Below are positions 30,835-41,456 of a DNA stretch of 64,000 nucleotides, one piece after another. Every line of letters begins with the position of its first letter. The first letter of the stretch is position 1. The translations under genes were made by a program, and so were the position numbers. This stretch comes from Zizania palustris (taxonomy: Eukaryota; Streptophyta; Magnoliopsida; Poales; Poaceae). Location of the stretch: contig JAAALK010000285.1 in NCBI GenBank assembly GCA_019279435.1, positions 26,010,371-26,074,370 of the forward strand, in the 5' to 3' direction. The notes under the pieces were generated by a model. The model had not been told where the DNA came from. It ran no database searches and saw nothing but the letters and a program-made list of their open reading frames with translations.

Positions 30835-31329
30835 TGTTGGCGTAAAAGATTACGCTAACAGGTTTCTGTAGAATAGAAACTAACAAACGAAGTGTTTGCG
30901 AAGTGAACTGTTCTAAGCCTCCGAAAGGATAACAACTTAGAATAGCTCGAAAGTGTGTATTGAATAACTTGTATTCGGTCCCTATTACAGGGTGAAATGA
31001 GGGGTATTTATAGGCCCAAATATTAAGGAAAAGACCTATTTACCCCTCTATTACAACCGACATAGTGGAAACTATTCGGTACCCTTGATAGGGCTAAAAT
31101 GGTAAAAGACTAATCTAATAAGAAAAAAGATAAGTCTTCCATCTTAGCTGGCAGGAAAGATCTCAAAGAGCCTTAGTTCGAAGATATACTCTGAACCGAT
31201 GCCTATCTTCATACTTAGAACTTGACTTAGGACATCTTCGAAGATGGACGTCTCGAAACCTTCGAATCCATTATCTGCCTTTGTGCTGTTACGACAATAA
31301 CCCTGAGGATGGGATATTTTCCCCCAACA
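30835..31329 (-). repeat. gypsy-C 5' LTR of C2
   Basis: 495 bp, TGTTGG...CCAACA, 7 differences from 20078-20572. It is followed at 31330 by tagatgtccaagtt, which is internal copia-A 3' UTR sequence (compare 11546). Confidence 0.95.
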
Positions 31330-32210
31330 TAGATGTCCAAGTTACATATCTGCATCTAAGTAGGGATCTAGCTACCAGGCATGTCATAGATAGCGAAAGC
31401 ATTCAGCCTACAGATGTTAGTTACCAGAAGCAAAGGTGATCATTTTTCAATTTTAAAGCATAAACGCCATGCATATGACAAATATCAGATATATCATGTG
31501 AACTGAAACAAAACATGATCATCAACAAATAATCAAAAACATATACTAGCTATAGCAAGTAAAGCAGATTAATCATATAACAGAAGCAGGCTCAAAATGT
31601 GATATATGATTATGCATGATATGAACACACAAAAAGACTCAGTAAAAAATAAAATAAAGAAGAAAGAAAAACTGACTCAAAGTATCCTAAAAAGGATACA
31701 CGACTCCAATATCCCCTCGCAAACGCTCAAAAGTAGACTGAACTAGGGGTTTGGTAAAAATGTCAGCCAACTGCTCATGGGTATCAACATGAACAAGATC
31801 AATGGCCCCTTTCTCATATTGATCCCTCAGAAAGTGAAAGCGCACATCAATATGTTTGGTTTTAGAATGAAGACATGGGTTTTTCCCAACACTAATTGCA
31901 CTAGTGCTATCACAAAACAAAGGAACCATGGAAGGGAAGAACAACCCAAAATCCCGTAAAGTGGAAATCATCCAAACCAACAGTGAGCAGCAGCTAGCAG
32001 CAGCTACATACTCAGCCTTAGTAGTAGAAAGCGCAACTCCATATTGTTTTCGAGAAGACCAAGATACAAGTGAAGAACCAAGAAGCTGGCAAGTACCAGA
32101 AGTCGACTTGCGATCCAGCCAGCACCAACCGAAATCAGCGTCGGAAAACCAGATAAATCAAGAGACGAAGATGCAGAATAGTAAAGACCTAGATAATGAG
32201 CATAACTAAT
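31330..32210 (-). pseudogene. copia-A 3' UTR part and RNase H C-terminal half, second copy
   Basis: 31330-31686 repeats 11546-11904 and 31687-32210 repeats 11905-12427 with only scattered differences. RNase H blocks: LFCDSTSAISVGKNPCLHSK, KHIDVRFHFLRDQYEKG, LADIFTKPL, stop after GVVYPF. It is interrupted at exactly the same base as copy one by a gypsy-B LTR. Its upstream continuation is at 53583. Confidence 0.9.
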
Positions 32211-33501
32211 TGTTGACACGAAAATGTGCCCCCACACTTTGGTCAGTTCGACGATCCAAAAGTTCACCGATACTTAGGGACAAGCCTAAGCGTGACGTGG
32301 CACCGACGTCGCGTTCTGACTACCCTTAATAGTGATAAGGGGGGTGGAGTCGCCAGGCAACCAGATTACACAAAATAATCCAATTAGCCGGAAGAACTAG
32401 ATTAAACAAAATAAAATCAGCAAACCAGTCGGAGGCCGTCTGGTTCGAAGTTTGGTGCGAAGGGTTCACCGAAGTATACCTTCGGCATGCGGTGCGAAGT
32501 GCTCCGCCGAAGGGTGCTTCGGTGTTCGGACTGATCTGACCGAAGACGGACTTCGAACGGATCTAGACGCGATGACCACCTCCAAACAGCGGGGTTCGGC
32601 GTGGGATCTCCGATACGGCAAACTACAGAATAGTGACGCGAGGGCCACGCGTGAGTGCAACTTCGTCCGGTGCGGAGTATGGTTATGGCGAAGCCTGTTG
32701 TGACAAAGTATGCTGGCGAAACCTGTTGTCGGAGCCTGCGGTCCGCCGAAGGGTGTCCTGGGGCCTCCGAAACCGATCTCTCAGCTCCGGACACCTCCGA
32801 CGAAGTGGCTCCCAATGTGCGAACCTACAACAGAAGAGTGTGAAGTACCAATTCGACCTGAGGACCGAATTTTGCTAAGTGTTGCACTAGTAGCAAAGGT
32901 AGCAATCTATTACGCAGATTAGCAGATACTTCACAAGCGAAGTAACAAGGCGATAGCAATATATTACGTAGATTAATGGATACTTCACAGGTGAAGTAAC
33001 AAGGGTTACCACTATTCCGTAGTGGCCGACGGAGGGCTTCTAGGCAAACCCACGAAGAGGTACAGGAAAATAAAGGTAAGGTAAATACAATCAAAGCATT
33101 GGCTTTGGTTTATTTTGAGTTGGGGGGTTCTCCACGCCGGCCATGCCTCTCTATTTATAGGGGGTTAACTCCTAATCTAAACTGCTATTAATCCGGACAG
33201 ATAGAGATAGAGATTGAGCTGGTGACAAAAACAACTCTATCTCTGCTCTATCTCTGCCGAGGTGGGCTTCGACCAGGCCCGTCGAGGACTGCTCCTCAGG
33301 TCGAAGCTTCGGCAGCGTGGGCCTCCGAAGGCTTCCTGGCCGAAGCCCATGGGCTGGCTAGAGGCTTTCGGAGCCCATAGATCAACGGACTTCGGCCCTG
33401 TAGGGCTTCGGACAGAACCTGGACATGTGTATTTTCGGCCCAAACCATCAAAAATTGATATTTTGACAATCTAGCCATTAATGCCATTTTTGCCATCAAC
33501 A
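32211..33501 (-). repeat. gypsy-B 3' LTR of B2
   Basis: 1291 bp, TGTTGACACG...CATCAACA. Minus TATAAATA at 33159-33152. It is clearly nearer to the B1 LTR than to the B2 right LTR and carries an extra 11-bp tctgctctatc near 33241. Confidence 0.95.
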
Positions 33502-34663
33502 CATGCCCCCATGCCTTTTAGTGAACTAGTGAACTAAAAGCACAATGAGATGAAGACGATACCATCTGTATCGGCTTTTCAACAGTTTTATGATGTTTGC
33601 CACACACTTGGGATTCCAACACGTATGCGTTGCCGGGAGCGATTTCGGCTATATTAAAAGGACCTTCCCAACTAGGTGACCATTTGCCAAATTTGGGACT
33701 CTTCGTGCCTAAAGGCAAAATCGTTTTCCATACCAAGTCTCCTATTTGAAACGATTTTGGTTTAACCTTCTTATTGTAGGCTTTAGATACTCTCTTCTTG
33801 TCTACTTCTATGGCTTAAAAAGCCCTTAGTCTCTTATCGGTCACTTCCTCCAGATAGTCTTTCAGAAGAGCCTCATACTCATTGACCGATAAGCTGTCTT
33901 GCTTTAACACTCTTAAGGAGCCAAGATCTACCTCTACAGGCAGAACAACCTCTTGTCCATATACCAACTCATATGGACTGACCTTGGTTGCACCGTGGTT
34001 TGCAATCCTACAAGCCCATAACGCCTCGGAAAGCACTTCATGCCACCTTTTAGGAAACTCTTCAATTTTCTTCTTAATAAGCTTAATCACGGTATTATTA
34101 CTAGACTCGGCCTGACCATTGGCCTGAGCATAGTAAGGTGAAGAGTTTATCAACTTAATACCATAGTATTCGGCGAAGTCCCTTACTTCTCTAGAAACAA
34201 ATGAACTACCTTGATCCGTAGTAAGAGTTTGGGGAATGTCGAATCTATGTATGATGTGCTTCAAAATAAAATCACGTACCTCATTGTGAGTCATGTTCTT
34301 GAGAGGTACGGCCTTGGTCCACTTAGTGAAGTAATCCATTGCCATCAACACGTACCGATGCCCTTTTGAGGAAGGAGGGTGAATCTGGCTGATGAAGTCT
34401 AAACCCCAACCTTGAAATGACCATGACTTGACAATAGGATTGAGAAATGATGCAGGAGCCAACTGGATGTTGCCAAACTTCTGACATGCCTCACACACTC
34501 TGTAGTACTTGAAACAATCTTCAGTCATAGTCGGCCAATAAAAACCCACCCTTTTGAGCATCCAACTCATCTTTTGGGCCAACTGATGAGTGCCGCAAAG
34601 CCCCTCATGGACTTCTCCTGTAGCCACCTGGGACTGCTCATGGTCTAAAGACTTCAATACCAC
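33502..34663 (-). CDS. gypsy-B integrase, B2
   Basis: The polypurine tract is at 33502-33519. The 282-codon frame 34663-33815 gives a near-complete integrase: zinc region (HQLAQKM, CEACQKFGN), Asp in GLDFISQI, Asp in TTDQGSSF and Glu in QANGQAESSN, the last two 35 residues apart. The C-terminal tail lies in another frame at 33736-33518 (GKWSPSWEGPFNIAEI). A 58-bp deletion at 33613, with ggga at both edges in B1, removes the end of the protein. Confidence 0.88.
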
Positions 34664-35640
34664 TCCGTCGATGGTTCAGCGATACAATGTGTTGTCCATC
34701 AACACGAATTTGAAGGCTTGTCGCCGAACCATCAGATCAGCCCTTTGACTAGGGTCTCTCAAATACCGGACGATTGGGACTCTCCAATCGCCATTAGAGG
34801 TTTCAGAGGGCCTCGCTGGTCCACCTTCTGAAAAAACTTCTAAAATACTGACTCCGGGGTGCCCCCCCCGAGCCATTCCATCTCCTGCCGAAGCCTGGCC
34901 GAGGTGGCCATTCGGAGTGTTCCGGGCCGAAGCTCTTTGAAGGGTTTGGACTCTGGGGAGCCTTCTTCATCCGGGAGGCTTCGCACTATGCACTCCAGTG
35001 TGCCAGATCCTTTGATCAGTAGAGCACTCTGATCTAGGGGCCTCGGCGCATGATGGCCTTTGGCGACCCAAGGGGTTCAACCCGAGGCGTGCGCCTGCCC
35101 ACCTTTACTGGCTTCGACAGTTGGACTGAACACCGGCTTCTCCAATACAGAAAATTTCCCTCTCCTAACTTGGCAGCCATATGCTTGCTGAGCCAAATCA
35201 TTGGCGAATGAATTGGCTTCTCTTGACACGTGAGATATTTTGAAATCAACAAAAGTAGCAACTATGTCTAGACATTTGTCCAAGTAGCTATTTAGTAACC
35301 ATTAAAACATTGAGCATTCTTAGCTACTTGTTGTACCACTAATAACGAATCACCATACGCGCGAACATGTTTAGCGCCTATAGACTCTAGTAGTTCAAGA
35401 CCTAGCAACAAAGCCTCGTATTCGGCTTGGTTATTAGTGGAAGAAAACTCTAGTCGGGCTGAGGTTTCAAAGCGCACACCATTAGGTGATATGAGAACCA
35501 CTCCAATACCTTGGCCACTCTTGCAAGCTGAACCATCAAAATAAATTTTCCATGGTACTACCTCAACTAGAGCAATAGCATCACTCCAACTAACATCTAT
35601 GTGATGATCAACTATAAAGTTGGCTACTACTTAGCCTTTC
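34664..35640 (-). pseudogene. gypsy-B second RNase H and linker, B2
   Basis: 35501-35292 reads VLISPNGVRFETSARLEFS, NNQAEYEALLLGLELLES and AYGDSLLVVQQV, and 35283-35077 reads KISHVSREANSFANDLAQQ. Together they cover the archaeal-type RNase H. A one-base loss near 35300 splits it. 34876-34676 is the linker to integrase. A run of eight C near 34863 adds another shift relative to B1. Confidence 0.75.
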
Positions 35641-35673
35641 ATCGCTCTTAGGGGCTCGTAGGCCACATCGTAC

Positions 35674-37115
35674 TCAATCAACGTGTAAGCCCATTATTCT
35701 GATTCTTCCATTTAGAATCGGCTTCTGTAACATGTGTTTTATAACATCGGTTTGACAAACGACAACACATGTGGTGGGGAGAAGATAATGGCGTAACTTG
35801 GTGCACGTGTAATAAAGTGATAAACATAATCGCTCCACAAACGCGGACCTGATTTTTGCGTTCAGCAGGCAGCGGCTCAAGAATGTGATGATGTACTCCT
35901 TCCCCTCCACCTCCTGGGTTAGCACGGCTACAATCACGCTATCTTCTGTGGCGACATATAACCGAAATGGAATCCTGACTTTAGGTGCTCTCACCATAGG
36001 CAGTGATGACAAGCACTCCTTGATCTTTTCGAAAGCACTTTGCTGCCTTGCCCCCCAAGCGAACTCGGCTTCGTTCTTTAGCCGGAGTATGGGGACAAAG
36101 GCATCAATCTTGCCGGACAAGTTGGATATAAAGCGACGCAAATAGTTCAACTTGCCTAGCAACTTTTGCACATCCTTCTTGCATGTCGGCGCTGCAATGT
36201 TTCTAATCTTTTCAAGTCTCTTAGGATCAATTTCTATGCCTCTCTCATGAATCATGAAACCTAAGAACTTACCCGCCGACACATCAATTTCATAGCGCGC
36301 TGATACGTGGCGCCGACATTTTTCAAACCAAAAGTCATGACGACCCACTCGAACAAACCGACAAAACCAGGGCATCGAAAGGCAGTCTTGTAGACATCCT
36401 CTTCGACCATAAAGATCTGATTATAACCGGCATTGCCATCAAGAAAACCTTGTACCTTGTGTCCTAAAGCATCGTTGATCAGCATGTCTGCAATTGGCAT
36501 TGGATACTCATCCTTCGGAGTGGCTCTATTTAGATCCCGGAAATCAATGCATACCCGTATCTTGCCGCTCCCTTTCTTCTCTACAGGCATAATGTTAGCA
36601 ACCCATTCCGCGTAACTGCATGGCCTAATAAATTCAGCCTTGAGTAGTCGTTCCACTTCTTCTTTAACTCGGTCATAGACGGCCGAATTAAAGCGATGGG
36701 GAGGCTGCTTATAAGGCCTAAATCCGGACTTGATGGGCAGCCGATGCTCTACGAGCTCGCGGCTTAGCCCTGGCATCTCGCTATACTCCCATGCAAAACA
36801 ATCGACATACGACCGAAGTAACTTTATTACTTCAGCCTTTTCATCGGGCTGTAAATTTTGGTTTACAAAAGTTGGCCTTGGGATGCTACCATCACCTATG
36901 TCGACCTCCTCCAAGGGATCGGCCGATGCAAAACCTTGCCCTAATTTTTCTACTTCGCTAAAGTCCTCGATGGCTTCGGCAATACCGTCTTTATTAGACC
37001 GATATTGCTCTACCCGAGACTTTAGCCAATCTAGATTATTCTTGCTAGACATGACTATTAATACAAAAATAGCCGTGCTACTCCAGCCGGCTTTACAGAC
37101 ACGGGTACAAACCAT
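35674..37115 (-). pseudogene. gypsy-B RT and RNase H, B2, catalytic block deleted
   Basis: 37115-36261 has the RT start (LVEHRLPIKSGFRPYKQPP, RVCIDFRDLNRATPKDEYPM, FLDGNAGYNQIFM, WVVMTFGLKNVGATYQRAM). 36375-35674 continues with the thumb (VSAGKFLGFMIHERGI) and Ty3 RNase H. Between them about 157 bp are missing at 36287, with atcaa at both edges in B1. That segment contains the YxDD catalytic motif and its loss shifts the frame. Confidence 0.88.
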
Positions 37116-37129
37116 CCTCTGGATACACT

Positions 37130-37570
37130 AACAAAGTCATAATCCGAAAGATCTCTACCTGATAGACACTCTACTTTGTTATGGACGGCATCAACCGACA
37201 CATGGGCCAAAGCTACTTGCCCCGAAGTATCCACAGGGATGACCTCCACCTCATCACCGTCCCACTGTATCAAGCACTGGTGTAGGGTAGAGGGAATGCA
37301 ATAGTTTGCATGAATCTAGTCGCGTCCGAGTAGCACGCTATAGTTACCTTGTACATAGACGACGAAAAATGTTGTTGGCAATGTCTTGTTGCCCACCGTC
37401 AACTCCATAGAGAGTACTCCCTTGGCCTCGGAGCTCTTGCCGTTTAAGCCGTTGAGCATCAAGTTGGTCTTCTTTAGGTCATCCTCATCCCTGCCAAGTT
37501 TCTTCAACAACGAATAAGGCATTATGTTAACAATGGCGCCACCGTCGACGAGCATTCAGGAAATCGGCTT
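37130..37570 (-). CDS. gypsy-B protease, B2
   Basis: Minus frame 37555-37316: MLVDGGAIVNIMPYSLLKK with the retropepsin-like DGGA in place of DSGA, then FFVVYVQGNYSVLLGRD, the conserved protease end (LLGRDWI in the family). A stop at 37316 separates it from the RT spacer. Confidence 0.8.
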
Positions 37571-38640
37571 CCCATCGATGTGACCTCTGACATAGAGGGA
37601 TTTTAGATGGCGAGTTGAGTCCTCGGGCTTCTCAAAGATGGCATTGCGCAGGCCGAGGTTCAATTGAGTGACCTCGGCCTTGTCCCGTGGTAGGGCGAAC
37701 TTGGCAGGCAGCGTGACGATGTTGATGTCCATCACCTGGGGTGCGGGTCCATCAGAGACGGGCGAGTAATCGTCGTCGAGCTTGTCATTGTCATCGTCGC
37801 TTGGACTAGGAGCCGGGTTGGTTATCTCAACTGACTTCTCCCTCCATACCTGTTTGGTAGCTGGCCGAGGGTGGATCTCTTCGAAGATAGTATTGCCCTC
37901 GGCCTCAGCTTCCCTCTCGCGCATCTCCTGTGCCCGTAGCCGTTGTAAGCGTCTCTTCTGTGATTTGGACATGCCTGGAGGAGCCCAAGATGGCTGCGAC
38001 TTGGTGCCGGGTGTGACTGTTCGGCTCCCATTAATTATGGCCGAAGTGGTACTGTGCCCTTTGGCCTTAGGCACCCTGTGTTTGGAGGGGGCTTCACTGC
38101 GAACCCCGTCGGATGGACCGGCCTCGTCTGGCCAATCGAACCAAGCTTCGGCGCAGAGATCGGCCGAAGCATGAGACTTACCTCCGTCAAACCTCGGTGA
38201 CAATGTCTTCGGGATTGGGACTTCCTGAGACCCAACTCTGATAGTTATGGCTTCGGACTCCCTGACTTCGGCCTCCACTGCTCGCACCCTTCAGCTTCAT
38301 CCTGCATGGTCCGATTCAGAGGCACCACGGACAGTCTGTGGACGATGCCCCCCTCCACTACGTTTGTTTGCCCCTGCCATCCATAATACTCCGAAGGAAA
38401 ACAAGGCATAGTGTTAGGTTGCGGAGGGTACCCTGATCCGGATACGTACGGAGCCCACGGGGTGCCCGCCCAGTCATATGGCTGAGGCATCGGTGGCTCT
38501 AGTGGCCTCGCCCACAGTGAGCCAAACCTGTTACTTGGAGGGGGGTTTGGCAGAGTCGAAGGTATCTCGGACCACACCAGCGAAGGGTCCTACCAGGCCG
38601 GAGGTATGTTCAGCCAGTGTGGGCTGAAGCCTCCCATCAG
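37556..38640 (-). pseudogene. gypsy-B gag-protease spacer, B2
   Basis: 38287-37556 is a 243-codon open frame without a known domain (SEAITIRVGSQEVPIPKTLS, KSQKRRLQRLRAQEMREREA, an arginine-rich helix, then an acidic stretch). 38577-38245 is the preceding Pro/Trp/Gly-rich segment. B3 has the same order at 63105-64000. Confidence 0.65.
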
Positions 38641-40514
38641 AGACGTCCAACACGGTGCAGGGTTCGGCCATTAGGGGCCGATGTTGTTGCATGGGGGACC
38701 CGACCACTGGGGTTCGAAGCTGCCATATGGGGGGTTCGGCCACTGTGGCTGGGAACCACCGTGCGGAGCATCAGACCACCGTGGCCCGAAGTCTTCATGC
38801 GGAGGGTTCGTCTGCTTCGGTCGTTTTAGCTTAGCGCGTGGACTTGCTTCCTTGGCCCTTCTCTGATGCTTTTTCAACAGCATATCATATGTCACCTTCG
38901 GCCTCTTGTGAGCCTTGGCCGAAGGGGTGTTAACGTTCTGTTTCCACACTCCTACCTCAAGGTTCTTTGGCATGAGTGTGCGAGTGCGCGGTTCTCCAAC
39001 AATTACATCCTTTCGTTTAGTGAATCGGCCTGTTCTGGCCGAATCAACACCTTCTTTTCGCCGAGGTCGACGACGTTGACTGGAAAAGGATCTTTATCAA
39101 GATTCATCTTTGGATCATGGTCTAACTTCAATCATCCTTCTTCTATAGCCGATTGTATCTACCGTCGAAAAACATTGCAATCATTAGTATTATGCGAATG
39201 TGAATCATGCCCCTTACAGTATGGATGCTTCTTTAACTCATCGGCAGGTGGGATGACTTGACCCTTAGGTAACCTGAGAAGCTGACTTTTTAAGAGAAAA
39301 TCAAATATTTTATCACATTTAGTTATATCGAATGAGTATTTGACCTCACTAAGTCAATTCTTTGTGGGATATGGTCGTAACTCGAAGCAAGTGACAGGTT
39401 TATTTTCAGTGTTCCAAACACATTCAGCCACGTACATGTCGGACGAATCCTCTTCCTCTGACTCCTCCTCATCGGAGCGTTCCATGATGTGGATTTCGGC
39501 CCTAGGCTTGTTAAACATCTTAATAACTTCTTATCTTTGGCTCGACCTTCTTGGACCAGAGCCTGCTGTAGAACTTGGCTAACTTCTAAAAAGTTTTGGT
39601 TATCTAATCTTTCTTTAATTTCAGAACGTAACCCGTTAAAAGCTAACTCCGCCAAGTCCCTTTCTGAAATATTAAGGCTAAAACATCGGTTTCTAGTATC
39701 CCTGAAACGCTTGATGTACTTAGAGGCACTCTCACTAGATTTTTGCTTAACCGATGTCAAATGCGAAAGCCTAAGTTCTGTCTTAGCTGTGTAGAAATAA
39801 CCATGGAATTTCCGCTCTAAATCGTCCCACGTGTGGATGGAGTTTGGCGGGAGCGCCGAAAACCAAGTGAAAGCAGTGCTGGATAGCGAGAGAGAAAATA
39901 GTCTAACCTTTAGGGCATCTATCCCGCTAACCTCTCAACACTGCGCCAAAAATTGACTAACGTGCTCTAGTGTGGTCTTGCTACCCTCGCCATCGAACTT
40001 AGTGAATTCAAGGATCCTATAGCCGTGGGGGTAGGGTACCGTATCAAGATGGTCGGGGTAGGGCTTACGGTAAACCCTAACCCATCCCTTGGGCACGAAG
40101 CCAGCACACTCCCTAAATAGTGCGCAGACCTGCTCCTCTATATCATCTTGGTATGTTGCTTGTGCGCGCCTCTCATGCGGGGGCGCGACACGCGTTGGGA
40201 TGTTGGCATGTCGGCCATGTGCTTCTCCCCTACGTACTATTTGTAAAACGTGCTCGTGTCCGGGCGTCTACGCGTGTGGTGCGGGTAGCGCGGGTATTGG
40301 CACAGGTGGCGGTGGATGGTATGCAGTATTACTTTGACAATAGGTGTGATGATTGGTCTCAGCCATAAGTGGTGAGGCCGGAGATATGATTGTGCCAGTG
40401 TTGTCGTTAGTCCTACTGTATACGTGGTTTGTCGGAGGTGCGCTAGCAATAGGAACTGGGGGTACAGCCTCAGTAAAGCCGAACCTTCTAAGAGTTGCCT
40501 ATACTTGAGAGATG
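38641..40514 (-). pseudogene. gypsy-B gag, B2 (C-terminal and core parts)
   Basis: 39760-39323 has the gag core end (KQKSSESASKYIKRFRDTRN, ERDLAELAFNGLRSEIKERL). Upstream to 40500 the core (TAFTWFSALPPNSIHTWDDL) is in broken frames. Around 39240-39190 a zinc knuckle of CHHC type reads CKGHDSHSHNTNDC, with all four ligands. 38973-38671 gives a region with aromatic-proline repeats. The rest of the N-terminus lies beyond C3 at 51840. Confidence 0.75.
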
Positions 40515-40519
40515 ACCGC
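40515..40519. repeat. Target site duplication of C3, left copy (ACCGC)
   Basis: ACCGC here and again at 51835-51839 just outside the two LTRs. Five bases is the normal gypsy target size. Confidence 0.9.
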
Positions 40520-41014
40520 TATTGGCGTAAAAGATTACGCTAACAGGTTTCTGAAGATTAGAAACTAACAAACGAAGTGTTTACGAAGAGAACTGTTCTA
40601 AGCCTCCGAAAGGATAATAACTTAGAATAGTTCGAATGTGTGTATTGAATAACTTGTATTCGGTCCCTATTACAGGGTAAAACGGGGGGTATTTATAGGC
40701 TCAAACATTAAGGAAAAGACCTATTTACCCCTCTATTACAACCGACATAGTGGAAACTATTCAGTACCCTTAATAGGGCTAAAATGGTAAAAGACTAATC
40801 TAATGAGAAAGAAGATAAGTCTTCCATCTTAGCTCGCAGAAAAGATCTCCAAAGAGTCCATGTTCGAAGATATACTCCGAACTAAGGTCTATCTTCATAC
40901 TTCGAGCTTGACTCAAGGCATCTCCGAAGATGCATGTGGTAAACCTTTGAATCCATTATCTGTCTTTGTGTTGTTGCTGCAATAACCCTGAGGATGGAAT
41001 ATTTTCCCCCAATA
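40520..41014 (-). repeat. gypsy-C 3' LTR of C3
   Basis: 495 bp. It starts TATTGGCG (TG changed to TA) and ends CCCCCAATA. Minus TATAAATA at 40697-40690. Confidence 0.95.
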
Positions 41015-41343
41015 GTAGCCCCTCGAATACGCTTCTCCGTTAAACCTGTAATGTTAGGAGAGCAGTATACGGAAGAAAAAATAACCATGCGTAGGGGTTA
41101 TTAGATTTTAATTTATCTCCGAAATGTATGGAGATATAAAACTTCGAATCAGTTTTAAGACAATTACTTTCGAACTATCTTAGAACTAACTCAAAGAGCC
41201 CGAAAGTCTTTTTAGACTTAGAAGAAATAGCCGTTGGCTTCTTTCTTCTAACGGAAGTTACGCAATGCGTTAATTTCGGGAAAATGTAACGGGCAAGAAT
41301 GTGGAACGGCATGGACAAACGGTAAAAAATGTAAAGTCTGGGC

Positions 41344-41351
41344 TATAAATA
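41344..41351 (+). promoter_or_regulatory. TATA box of the antisense gene in C3
   Basis: TATAAATA, 113 bases before ATG 41457; conserved with C2. Confidence 0.65.
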
Positions 41352-41456
41352 GAGAGCCTAGACCTTTCCTGAGTACCTTTCCACTGCTTTCTTGCAAACA
41401 AGAAATTCTTTGAGCCCTAGCCTCCATTCTTCTTCCAAAGCAACTCATTAGTTTCA

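Larger units (their letters stand above)
20078..31329 (-). mobile_element. gypsy-C element C2, complete, Tat-like, with antisense gene
   Basis: The 11.25-kb element is bounded by two 495-bp LTRs that differ at 7 positions (about 1.4 percent). Minus order is 5' LTR 31329-30835, PBS, gag, protease, RT, RNase H, second RNase H and integrase ending at 25508, then an opposite-strand gene 21022-24653 and the 3' LTR. The left LTR also serves C1, so no left target duplication exists. The right flank is tagat within a copia-A 3' UTR copy. Confidence 0.9.
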
